From Flavobacteriales bacterium (lineage in GTDB: Bacteria; Bacteroidota; Bacteroidia; Flavobacteriales_C; GCA-002722245), in assembly GCA_029251005.1 (NCBI GenBank), contig JAQXEE010000061.1:1-41440 (forward strand): 41,440 bases of DNA. Direction: 5' to 3'. The notes under the pieces are model-generated. The model had not been told where the DNA came from. It ran no database searches and was given only the letters and a program-made list of their open reading frames with translations. Shown piece by piece: positions 27,501 through 35,070 of the stretch. The first letter of the stretch is position 1; each line of letters begins with the position of its first letter. Both the position numbers and the translations under genes were made by a program.

Positions 27501-28991
27501 GTAACATTTACCGACACTTCTATTTCAACATTTGGTGTTACCTCATTTGGATCGAGAACCTGGAATCTTGGCGTATCAAGCCCTGTTGTTCCTTCAGAGT
27601 CTGTTTCTTGGAATTACAACAAACCAGGAGATTACTACATAACATTAATTGAAGAAACTTCAAACGGCTGTAGGGATACAGTTTTAGATACAATCAATGT
27701 TGTAGGGCCTGTTGCCAATTTTTCGTTGAGTGAAACTTTAATTTGTGTTGGTGATGAAATTACCTTTGATATTATTGACTCAACAGACGTATTTGCTTAT
27801 CAATGGGACTTCGGAAACGGTGCGGGAACAGATACCATTCTAACAAATAGTATTGTAAGTTCTGAGGTATCTAACCAATATTTTGAAGTTCCTTTAGGGG
27901 GAAGCACTGTAGCCACGCTGATAATTTGGAGTAAAGATTTTGTGTGTGATTATCCTGTTAAAAATAACATCTCTGTTCACAACGTTGAGGCTAACTTTGA
28001 TTTTGAAGACTCAACAGTATGTATAAATGACGAGGTTATTTTTAACGATAGTTCTTTAACGACAGGTACAACCAATTATTTTTGGGATATCGGAGATGGT
28101 AACACATCCACATCTACTGAACCATTAAGCCAATCATACGAAAACTCAGGTACAGGTACATACTCTGTGATTTTAACTCTAAACGATCCAGTAACGGGTT
28201 GTAAAGACACAATGATTAAAACATTAGAAATTCTTCCTCGTCCAGTTGTTTTAGCAACAGATGGAGAAATGTGTTATGGTGACTCAGCATTAATTACCGC
28301 CTCAGGTGCAATGACCTATTCTTGGAATGATCCAATTGAAATTCTTTATCCAGATTCAAGCGCTAGTTACGCTTTTGCCGACCAAACAATTACTTATACT
28401 GTAACAGGAACTGATACAAATGGCTGTTTTGAAACTGCTCAATCAACCGTTACGGTAATTGAAGAGCAAGATTTAATTGAAGAAAGAGAATGTATTGTAA
28501 TTGGCGAAACGGCAACTATTGGATTTGATTACGGACCTGGATACACATATGACTGGACAGCTGGCCCTACTGACTTTTTAGTTTGTAACGACTGCGCGGT
28601 TCAAACAATAAAAATCACAGAAGAAGTTGATTCAATAGAATACGAAGTTAGCTATAGCGATCGATTAGGATGTTTTCCTAAAGTTAATAAGTACACTGTT
28701 TGTGTTGAAGATAAATATACTTTTGATGTTCCCTCAGCGTTTACACCTAATGGAACTGGGGAGAATAACGTTGTTTATGTAAAAGGTCACGGAATACAAG
28801 AGTTGATTTACTTCCGAATCTATAATAGATGGGGTGAAATGGTTTTTGAAACAAACGATATTAATCAAGGTTGGAATGGCACTTACAAAGGAAACGCTCA
28901 AGATATGGAAACCTTCGTATATCAAGCTAAAGTGAAATTTTACAATGATACGTTTGGTGAAAAAGGTGGAGAGGTAACTTTAATTAGATAA
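24588..28991 (+). CDS. Giant PKD-repeat surface protein with type-B T9SS sorting domain
   Basis: A 1467-residue surface adhesin candidate. Signal peptide at about 1-21 (KKIIILIFVFLVQSQTIFGQ). About 14 PKD-type repeats of 80-110 residues follow, each marked by a W-x-FGDG-like core (for example WQWAFGDG, YEWDFGDT, WSYDFGDGN, YRWDYGDGS, YFWDIGDGN); several also begin with a Gly-Cys-x-Pro-Leu element and contain a second Cys, which suits intradomain disulfides. Residues about 1379-1467 are the gliding-motility-type sorting domain: FDVPSAFTPNGTGENN, then YFRIYNRWGEMVFET, WNGTYKG and VYQAKVKF. The start is TTG; an in-frame stop lies 13-15 bases upstream and no ATG is available. Exported by Sec and then T9SS. 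Binding target unknown. Confidence 0.93.
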   Translation: MKKIIILIFVFLVQSQTIFGQITANKTSGCAPLTGVQFSSPTTGDWDFGNGASATEQPGGTTITTIYADHGVYTVTFDDGSGPITETITVYGNPTPDFLIDGPESGCIPFSTSFGDSSEAQGSSNIVGWQWAFGDGAASTSQNPNHTYTILGTYTVSLIVTDNNGCDSTAVKTDYVSVQNAPTASFTASPSSSCTAPLNVTINNNSVNSSSTTSNLTYEWDFGDTQTSNDENPAPHTYSSPGVFPLKLTVTEDGGCSRSQTKVVSIGNPIAAINVADTVCLSSNVNYLNGSTGGSSFSWVFDDGGTSNLENPFHIFNTPGNHDVTLSISDGSCGDTITKSVFVQKVVPTLLSTPTYLCEKPYCIDFTANGTDIVNWSYDFGDGNGSNTQNPEHCYNFGGDEYTVYYYGGYHYEARVTATNSYGCSGSATVTDTIFPLSANFAPNITQGCAPLTINFEDSSASGSSIVSYEYDFDDGNSANTENTAHTFSTAGEYDVILTLENANGCRDTSFPIQIQVGDEIDIDLNISPSTVCIGDTVTITDSSNDSRIDYYHFSTDENRGSESCPDSPTQQWSYFHEAGQHDVTFYANYNGCVSEKVFTNAVTVNGPSSYFKWSGLCANPTEINLTATVDQVDSLYWYFGDGDTLKSNDLADTSVTHTYDTSGNYTVYLISTNSTTGCQNDTDSMVVTVRMLEAVIDQDSLICSGGFTPSGELSIDVKGNCDNSYRWDYGDGSNMYLSDDPNWPTAITDTGTYTIRLMVYDVNGCRDTAEKTISITDIYAGFMSDKTTGCLPLTINLTDTSKSVSPIASWSWNYDDGNTGTGETPSHTFTEVTSFFDVELTVTDTLGCVDKEKLRINPIIPDSNFTVNDRTICVGDEVTFNLNNENSMNSAVWSFGNQGTANDLNPTFQFDTSGDYTINVILTDTNGCKAERTIINYVFVDDYPIVGFTSVITDNGDTINNESVICYPEQVTFTDTSISTFGVTSFGSRTWNLGVSSPVVPSESVSWNYNKPGDYYITLIEETSNGCRDTVLDTINVVGPVANFSLSETLICVGDEITFDIIDSTDVFAYQWDFGNGAGTDTILTNSIVSSEVSNQYFEVPLGGSTVATLIIWSKDFVCDYPVKNNISVHNVEANFDFEDSTVCINDEVIFNDSSLTTGTTNYFWDIGDGNTSTSTEPLSQSYENSGTGTYSVILTLNDPVTGCKDTMIKTLEILPRPVVLATDGEMCYGDSALITASGAMTYSWNDPIEILYPDSSASYAFADQTITYTVTGTDTNGCFETAQSTVTVIEEQDLIEERECIVIGETATIGFDYGPGYTYDWTAGPTDFLVCNDCAVQTIKITEEVDSIEYEVSYSDRLGCFPKVNKYTVCVEDKYTFDVPSAFTPNGTGENNVVYVKGHGIQELIYFRIYNRWGEMVFETNDINQGWNGTYKGNAQDMETFVYQAKVKFYNDTFGEKGGEVTLIR

Positions 28992-29038
28992 AAAACAAGT
29001 AAGTAATAACTTGATATCCATCAAATAAAAAAATTATT

Positions 29039-29449
29039 ATGAAAAAATTAAAAATAATTGCTGCATTCTTAGTTACTGGAACTTTTTTTACGGCCTGTAA
29101 AGAAGAAATTTCAGAATGCGATATCGACGGTTTGGTTTGTACAGAAGTGTTAAAGGTTGTTAGTGTTGAAGTTAAAGACGAAAGTGATGAACCTATTCTT
29201 TTGGATAGTATTTCTGTTGTAAAAAGCGGAACTTCTGAGGTGTTATTCACTGAAAATCCAACAATCACAAATGGTGTTTACAAATTGGTTTCTGACACAG
29301 AAATAAACGATATCGTAAAAGAAGGAACTGATGTTACTTTTTACGGTTATTCAAATAATTCACAAATTATATCCGAGAACTACAAAGTTGGTCACGATTG
29401 CTGCCATGTTGTTTTCCTTAGTGGAGTTCAAGTTTTAATTTTAGAATAA
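29039..29449 (+). CDS. Small lipoprotein of unknown function
   Basis: A 136-residue protein with a lipoprotein signal (KKLKIIAAFLVTGTFFTAC; lipidated Cys20). The mature part is acidic, Ser/Thr-rich and probably beta-structured, with two further Cys pairs (ECDIDGLVC; HDCCHVV). I recognise no family. It begins 47 bp after the adhesin stop on the same strand, so cotranscription is likely and a role at the outer membrane with that protein is possible but unproven. Confidence 0.75.
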   Translation: MKKLKIIAAFLVTGTFFTACKEEISECDIDGLVCTEVLKVVSVEVKDESDEPILLDSISVVKSGTSEVLFTENPTITNGVYKLVSDTEINDIVKEGTDVTFYGYSNNSQIISENYKVGHDCCHVVFLSGVQVLILE

Positions 29450-29821
29450 ATTATATGTTCTCTAAAGGGTTCAAATCATAGCCTACATTTTTAGCTAGAA
29501 ATTTTCGTGTTATTGAATACACAGATACAAGTAAATAAATTAACCATTTAAACGCTTGTGAATTTGAAAGTCTTACCTTTTTTGGAGAAATAATATCCGT
29601 TTCTTCTCCGTGTCAAACGCCAAGCACTCCGCCTCTAATCTAATTAATGTTTTTATACACTTGCTTTATAAAGATATAGCTTCAATTAATGTTTTCCTTA
29701 GAGTATTTAATAATATGAATGAAATGTTAACACACAGTGAATTTCTTAAACATATTTGTAAATTTACTTTTCGCATAACGCGAGTTTTTGAGAAGGCTTT
29801 AAAATTTACAAAACCACTATT
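29450..29821. other. 372-bp gap before the ABC ATPase gene
   Basis: AT-rich spacer with an imperfect inverted repeat GGAGAAA (29584-29590) / TTTCTTCTCC (29600-29609). A GTG-initiated open frame of 78 codons from 29610 runs into the ABC gene in another frame and lacks protein-like character. No tRNA-like or other RNA structure could be built. The promoter of the ABC gene must be here, but no exact TAnnTTTG box is seen; CATATTTG near 29753 is one base off. Confidence 0.55.
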
Positions 29822-31573
29822 ATGGCAAACAAAATTCTCGAAATAAACAACCTTGTTACTGAGTTCATCAGCGACAACAATAGCGTTAAAGCTGTAAACA
29901 ATGTTTCATTTTCCATTCAAGAAAATGAAATTGTTGGGGTTGTAGGAGAATCAGGATCAGGAAAATCTGTCACAAGCCTAAGCGCAATGGGATTGATACC
30001 GTCGCCGCCGGGGAAAATCACAAACGGTGAAATTCTTTTCACTAAAAAAAACGGTGAAACAATTAATATTCTTAACCTAAGCCCGAAGGAATTAAAAAAC
30101 ATTAGGGGAAAGGAAATGAGTATGATTTTCCAAGAACCAATGACTTCTTTAAACCCTGTTTTCACTTGTGGAAACCAAGTTACAGAAGCCTTAATGCTAC
30201 ATGAAAAACTATCCAAATCTGAAGCGAAAATAAAAGCGATTGAACTTTTAAAACAAGTTGAGCTACCACGTCCTGAAGAAATATTCAAACAATACCCTCA
30301 TCAAATTTCAGGAGGACAAAAACAGCGAGTAATGATCGCTATGGCAATAAGCTGTAATCCAAAGTTGTTAATTGCAGATGAACCAACAACAGCTTTAGAT
30401 GTAACTGTTCAGAAAACGATTTTAAACCTCTTAAAGTCTATTCAAGAGGAAACTAAAATGGGAATCTTATTTATTACACACGACCTAGGGGTTATTGCGG
30501 AACTAGCAGATAAAATAGTGGTTATGTATAAGGGAAAAGTAGTTGAACAAGGTTTTGTAAAGGACATTTTTAATAACCCTCAACATCCATATACAAAAGG
30601 ATTATTAGCTTGCAGACCTCCTTTGGCAGTTCGGTATTCAAAATTACCAACAGTTCCTGATTTTATGCAAACACTGGAAAATGGAGAAATTGTATCTAAA
30701 CAAGGCGACGTTAAGGAATACATTAAAAGCTTAGTATTACCGAATTCAATACGCATAAGTAACCATCAAAAACTTTATGACCAGAAACCCATTTTGGAAA
30801 TTAAAAACCTTAAAACGTATTACTCCCTTCAAAAAAATATTTGGGGAAAAACAACTAGTTACGTAAAAGCTGTTGACGATGTGAGTTTTGATGTGTTCCC
30901 TGGTGAAACGCTAGGCTTAATTGGAGAGTCAGGTTGTGGGAAAACCACAACAGGAAAGTCTATCATTCAACTGAACGACATTCATGATGGAAAAATACTT
31001 TATAAAGGGAAAGATGTTCTGAAAATGAATAAAGAAGAACTTATGTGCTTTAGAAGAGAAGTTCAAATTATCTTTCAAGACCCCTATTCTTCTTTAAATC
31101 CAAGAATAACAATCGGTAATGCTATCATGGAACCTATGAAAGTACATGGTATTTTAGCTGATGACTTAGCTCGTAAAAAAAGAGTTATCGAACTTTTAGA
31201 AACCGTGAATCTTTTGCCCGAACATTTTAATAATTATCCACATCAATTTAGTGGCGGACAAAGGCAGCGTATTTGTATTGCACGTACTTTAGCCATGGAG
31301 CCTAAATTTATTATCTGTGACGAAAGCGTAAGCGCACTTGATGTTTCTGTGCAAGCTCAAGTATTAAACCTCTTAAACGATCTTAAAAACGACCTTGGAT
31401 TAACCTATATATTTATCTCTCACGATTTATCTGTAATAAAATATATGTGTGATAGAATGGTTGTAATGAATCAAAAAGGTAAAATTGAACAAATAGGCGA
31501 GTGTGACGAAATTTACAAAAACCCACAAACAGCATATACCCAAAGCCTTATCGAAGCGATTCCAAAGGTTTAA
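29822..31573 (+). CDS. Fused oligopeptide-type ABC transporter ATPase (two NBDs)
   Basis: A 583-residue cytoplasmic ATPase with two complete nucleotide-binding domains in one chain, like YejF/GsiA. NBD1: Walker A GESGSGKS (42-49), signature SGGQKQR (163-169), Walker B LLIADEP (182-188). NBD2: Walker A GESGCGKT (368-375), signature SGGQRQR (478-484), Walker B FIICDES (497-503). Each half has the HPYTKGLL/AYTQSLIEA-type C-terminal oligopeptide-transporter element (only NBD1 with the full form), corresponding to DppD and DppF. It would energise uptake of peptides or similar solutes, but no permease or binding-protein gene is next to it. Confidence 0.95.
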   Translation: MANKILEINNLVTEFISDNNSVKAVNNVSFSIQENEIVGVVGESGSGKSVTSLSAMGLIPSPPGKITNGEILFTKKNGETINILNLSPKELKNIRGKEMSMIFQEPMTSLNPVFTCGNQVTEALMLHEKLSKSEAKIKAIELLKQVELPRPEEIFKQYPHQISGGQKQRVMIAMAISCNPKLLIADEPTTALDVTVQKTILNLLKSIQEETKMGILFITHDLGVIAELADKIVVMYKGKVVEQGFVKDIFNNPQHPYTKGLLACRPPLAVRYSKLPTVPDFMQTLENGEIVSKQGDVKEYIKSLVLPNSIRISNHQKLYDQKPILEIKNLKTYYSLQKNIWGKTTSYVKAVDDVSFDVFPGETLGLIGESGCGKTTTGKSIIQLNDIHDGKILYKGKDVLKMNKEELMCFRREVQIIFQDPYSSLNPRITIGNAIMEPMKVHGILADDLARKKRVIELLETVNLLPEHFNNYPHQFSGGQRQRICIARTLAMEPKFIICDESVSALDVSVQAQVLNLLNDLKNDLGLTYIFISHDLSVIKYMCDRMVVMNQKGKIEQIGECDEIYKNPQTAYTQSLIEAIPKV

Positions 31574-31604
31574 TCAATGACCTTATGCTTGAACCTCTTG
31601 ATGT

Positions 31605-31645
31605 AAACTTAGTATTACAAAAACAAGGTTGTACCTTCTAAGTTT
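31605..31645. repeat. Nested inverted repeat after the ABC ATPase gene
   Basis: Outer arms AAACTTAG (31605-31612) and CTAAGTTT (31638-31645) enclose an inner hairpin AAGGT/ACCTT (31625-31629, 31633-31637; loop TGT). It lies 32 bases after the stop codon. There is no T-run, so it is not a standard terminator; it may be a 3' stabilising structure. Confidence 0.4.
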
Positions 31646-31823
31646 AGTGTCTTCAACAGAATCCGTATGTTACCTGAGTTTAAAATTCACCTGAAACTTT
31701 ACAAAGGTTTTAAAAAATTATAAGAATAGCCAGTGAAAAAAATTAGTCCGTCCTAATCATTACATAAAAACACTTAGCAATTGATGAAAAAACACCCTTT
31801 ATTCTTAATTTTTAGAGATGTGA

Positions 31824-34223
31824 CTAAAACTTAAAATAAACCGAAGCCATTAAATTCCTTCCCGGAGCGCTTATTCCTGACGAAAAAGTTTTGTAATGCG
31901 CATCTAATAAGTTTTCCGCTGCAACTTGGATTTTTAAATCTTTATATAAATACATAAAAGCGGAAACATTTAAAGTAGCCCAAGCTGGAGAACCATAACC
32001 ATAAACGGCTTCGTCTGGATTATCACTTAAAACATTAAAATCTCTCCAATCTTTCTTTCCATTAATCCTTGCAAAAACTGAAAACTTTAAGCGCTTTAAG
32101 TTGTAATTAAAGCTACTCTTTCCATAAAAAGGAGGAATGTGTGGAACAATCTCATTTTCTCCTTTAAAGTGTGCTTTAGTTATAGTAGCTGTTGAATGCC
32201 AGTTTAACGTGTTTGATAATTTCAACCTTAACGCTATAAACCCACCATAAACATTTGCTACACCCTTATTTTGTACGCTTACTAGATTTAAATTATCTCC
32301 ATTTAAATCAACAGTCGAAACACCATTTATGTTCGTTGGTAATTTTCTCATCAAATCAACCACTTGAGTGTAAAAAAAAGACAGGTCTATATCAAAATAT
32401 CGATTCATATAATTGCTCCCTAATTCTCCATTTATAGATGTTTCAGGTTTTAAGTTTGAATTTGGAATAGTTAAGTCTCCCTTTTTTTCGAAAATCTTAC
32501 TAAAATCATCCACATTGGGCGCTTTAAACGCTGAAGAAATAGAGCTGTAAAATTTATAATTGGCTTTATGGTAAACATAACCTAAAGAAGATGTTAAAGC
32601 TTGATTTATCAAGCTGTTTTTTTGAATACCTATTAAATCAACAATTTCATTTGATTCAAAATTCGACAAAATATTAGATGTAAAGTATCGTACCCCACCC
32701 TTAAAAATATGTCTCTTCACGTTTTTTTGCAACGCCAAATAAATTGCCCCAGAAAAAAATTTAGATCCCATGCCTGGGTATCTAGTTAATAAAAAACCCC
32801 GCTCTTTTGTAGTAATGTTTTGAGTGTAAGCCTCAGAGTTAACACGATTGTGTAACAACTCAATACCGTAATTTAATTTTAAGCTTTGGGTTGAATCCAA
32901 GTATTTAATAAAATCAGAATTTAAGGAGTAAACACTTACATCTTCCTTATTAAATTCTTTTATAGAAGATTGATATTGTCTGCTTATTCTATCTTCCTCA
33001 ATAAATTGATAAGCAATAATATTGTTATTGTAATCAAACAACTTTGTCTTTTTATCTATCTCTGCAGAAAAAGAAATAAGTGTTCTATTTTGCGGTCCGT
33101 AATACCATTCCCCGTATCTCAAAACACCAGCACGATATTCATTCAATTTATCAACTCTTGGCACGTCCGAAGAAGTTGAGTGCTGGAAATTCAACTTATA
33201 TTTAAAATTCAACGACGGTCGATAGAGTCCTTTCCACAACAAATCGGTTTGGTTATAACCCGATCCAACTACGGTGTTTTGATCAGTATTTATAGCCATA
33301 CTATCCCTCCCCTCTGATTGAGTGATAAAGTGCTTAATTTTCCCAAATTCATCAAAGCCATGAAACCTTATTTTTCCCATTGTTAAATCGTTAAACTCAC
33401 TTTGAGTTATACCAACAACATAACCTAGTTTTTTAGAACCTGTGTTATAAGATAAATGTGCAATTTTTGCATTTAAGGCTGATTGATATCGTATGGCTCC
33501 AGTAATTTCATCAACATTGGTAGAATCTACCGTTTTTAATTTTGGATCCCTCGTTTTAAAATGAATTACCCCGCCCAATGCGTCACTTCCATAAATTAAA
33601 GAGTTAGGTCCAAATATAACTTCGGTACCTTCTAACATATTTGGATCAATAGAAATTACATTTTGCAAATGACCGCCTCGATAAATGGCATTATTCATTC
33701 GAACTCCATCCACAACCAATAAAATTCTATTTGCTTCAAACCCTCTTAATATAGGACTACCCCCTCCTAGTTGACTTTTTTGAATCAAAACCTGTCCAGT
33801 ATTTGCCAGCATATCTGCGCTGTTTAAAGGCGCTTGCTGCTGAATGTTTTCTTTTGAGATAGATTTTGTTTGTGTTATCAATTCATAGGTTGTCTCTTTT
33901 GTTTTAGACAAAACAGTTACCTTAACTTGATCTATTATATTTACTAGCTTTTCTAAGTAAATATTACTTTGCTCAACAAATACGTTTTTTGGAAGTACTA
34001 TTGTTTGGTAAGATTGATGAATTATTTGTAAAAGCTCTTCTTTGTCTTGAAATATGGTTAAATCAACCTTACCTTTTTTGTCAGAAAATACAGACTCATC
34101 CATTGTTATATTCGCAACTAACACATTTTTTATTGGAGTAGAATCTTGTTTATAGAAGTATATAGACTGTGCCTGACTTGTAAAATTTACAATAATAAAT
34201 ATAAGTGATAACAAACACCTCAT
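31824..34223 (-). CDS. TonB-dependent outer-membrane receptor
   Basis: A 799-residue receptor. Signal peptide (RCLLSLIFIIVNFTSQAQ), a short beta-rich N-terminal domain resembling a degenerate carboxypeptidase-regulatory-like module (about 20-95), then a plug domain (about 110-235; LRGFEANRILLVVDGVRMNN, PNSLIYGSDALGGVIHF) and a barrel ending in the aromatic strand ASVYFKF. Barrel landmarks FKAPNVDDF and IPNSNLKPE resemble the FRAP/NPxL motifs of heme/hemoglobin receptors, but close forms occur in many TonB receptors, so no substrate is assigned. No SusD-like gene accompanies it. Its ATG overlaps the recO stop (TGATG), so it is translated after recO. Confidence 0.93.
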   Translation of the reverse strand: MRCLLSLIFIIVNFTSQAQSIYFYKQDSTPIKNVLVANITMDESVFSDKKGKVDLTIFQDKEELLQIIHQSYQTIVLPKNVFVEQSNIYLEKLVNIIDQVKVTVLSKTKETTYELITQTKSISKENIQQQAPLNSADMLANTGQVLIQKSQLGGGSPILRGFEANRILLVVDGVRMNNAIYRGGHLQNVISIDPNMLEGTEVIFGPNSLIYGSDALGGVIHFKTRDPKLKTVDSTNVDEITGAIRYQSALNAKIAHLSYNTGSKKLGYVVGITQSEFNDLTMGKIRFHGFDEFGKIKHFITQSEGRDSMAINTDQNTVVGSGYNQTDLLWKGLYRPSLNFKYKLNFQHSTSSDVPRVDKLNEYRAGVLRYGEWYYGPQNRTLISFSAEIDKKTKLFDYNNNIIAYQFIEEDRISRQYQSSIKEFNKEDVSVYSLNSDFIKYLDSTQSLKLNYGIELLHNRVNSEAYTQNITTKERGFLLTRYPGMGSKFFSGAIYLALQKNVKRHIFKGGVRYFTSNILSNFESNEIVDLIGIQKNSLINQALTSSLGYVYHKANYKFYSSISSAFKAPNVDDFSKIFEKKGDLTIPNSNLKPETSINGELGSNYMNRYFDIDLSFFYTQVVDLMRKLPTNINGVSTVDLNGDNLNLVSVQNKGVANVYGGFIALRLKLSNTLNWHSTATITKAHFKGENEIVPHIPPFYGKSSFNYNLKRLKFSVFARINGKKDWRDFNVLSDNPDEAVYGYGSPAWATLNVSAFMYLYKDLKIQVAAENLLDAHYKTFSSGISAPGRNLMASVYFKF

Positions 34224-34939
34224 CAGCTAAATACTTCCTCTAAAATAGTTAATGATTTTGGCTTTCTAAATCCGGAAATATGAAATGTATAGTATTTAAT
34301 TAAACTATTTAACAATTTTCTTCTTTGAGTTCCTGTTAATTTAATACAGCCAATATTACTCCAGTTGCTCTGCAAAAACTGTGCAAAAATTTGAGTTTCA
34401 GCTGAAGATAAATAATAAGGATGATTAGGTGTTCCAATTAAAAACAAACCTTCTTTCAAATCAAAGAAGTTATTTCGTTCTTTATTTAATGTAGGCTGTA
34501 TTCCTAACCATTTACTTATTTTTAATAAAAATGTTAAATGATAGTTTATTTTTCCGTCTTCAATCTCGTTAAATATTTTAATAGAATTACAGAGAAAATC
34601 GAATAACCCATCTTCCTGATCTTTTGGTAAAACCATTTGTAAAAAATCAGATAAAAACAACGCTATGGCGCTCTTATAAATATCCATTTGAATACTTAAT
34701 AAAGGTGTTTCAATATTAGCCTCCTTAAGCTTAGGGATAGATGTGTTTTTGTTGTTAGAATACACAACCTGGCAAATACTTAAGGGTTGTAGTACGGCAT
34801 TTCTTGCAGATTTTTTTTTAATTCCTGACGCTAAATAAACGGAAACAAGACCATAATCTTGTGTAAACATTTTAACAATATTATTGTTATTCTTTACTTC
34901 AATAGTTCCCAGAATTATAGCTGAATCAGCAATTTCCAT
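34223..34939 (-). CDS. recO: DNA repair protein RecO
   Basis: A 238-residue mediator that loads RecA onto SSB-coated ssDNA in the RecFOR pathway. The N-terminal OB fold (about 1-80) has the family pattern: SAIILGTIEVKNNNNIVKMFTQDYGLVSVYLASG and LQPLSICQVVY. A helical C-terminal domain follows; the zinc-binding cysteines of some RecO proteins are absent, as is common in Bacteroidota. First gene of a two-gene unit with the TonB-dependent receptor, sharing one base of stop/start. Confidence 0.92.
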   Translation of the reverse strand: MEIADSAIILGTIEVKNNNNIVKMFTQDYGLVSVYLASGIKKKSARNAVLQPLSICQVVYSNNKNTSIPKLKEANIETPLLSIQMDIYKSAIALFLSDFLQMVLPKDQEDGLFDFLCNSIKIFNEIEDGKINYHLTFLLKISKWLGIQPTLNKERNNFFDLKEGLFLIGTPNHPYYLSSAETQIFAQFLQSNWSNIGCIKLTGTQRRKLLNSLIKYYTFHISGFRKPKSLTILEEVFS

Positions 34940-34973
34940 TTAAGCTTAATTGATAAAATAAATAGTTTGTTTA

Positions 34974-35017
34974 GAAAAAACCACCTCATGGTTTAAAAAT
35001 AACATCTTGAAGTGGTT
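34974..35017 (-). terminator. Rho-independent terminator after the DUF389 gene
   Basis: Arms 34979-34988 and 35008-35017 pair over 10 bp with one mismatch (AACCAC / GTGGTT core); on the minus strand six T follow at 34975-34980. It lies 54 bases after the DUF389 stop and before recO. An alternative smaller hairpin AAACCA/TGGTTT (34978-34994) overlaps the same bases. Confidence 0.75.
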
Positions 35018-35070
35018 AAAAGTTTATCATTCCTTCAAAAGTAAAAATCATTAAGTAATGATAAGCTAAA

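Noticed and set aside
29584-29609. Hairpin GGAGAAA/TTTCTTCTCC as a terminator or RNA element
   Set aside because: Imperfect pairing, no T-run in the plus direction and no resemblance to a known RNA; it is probably chance in low-complexity sequence.
29610-29846. A 78-codon GTG-initiated open frame before the ABC ATPase gene
   Set aside because: It overlaps the ABC start in another frame, has no recognisable domain or signal, and its composition looks like translated AT-rich spacer.
31784-31834. A 16-codon frame beginning MKKHPLFLIF that resembles a signal-peptide start
   Set aside because: It stops at once and overlaps the end of the TonB receptor gene; no continuation exists in other frames.
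31824-34223. Calling the TonB receptor a heme/hemoglobin receptor (HmuR type)
   Set aside because: FKAPN and IPNSNLKPE resemble the FRAP/NPxL motifs, but similar motifs occur in many TonB receptors and no heme-handling gene is adjacent.
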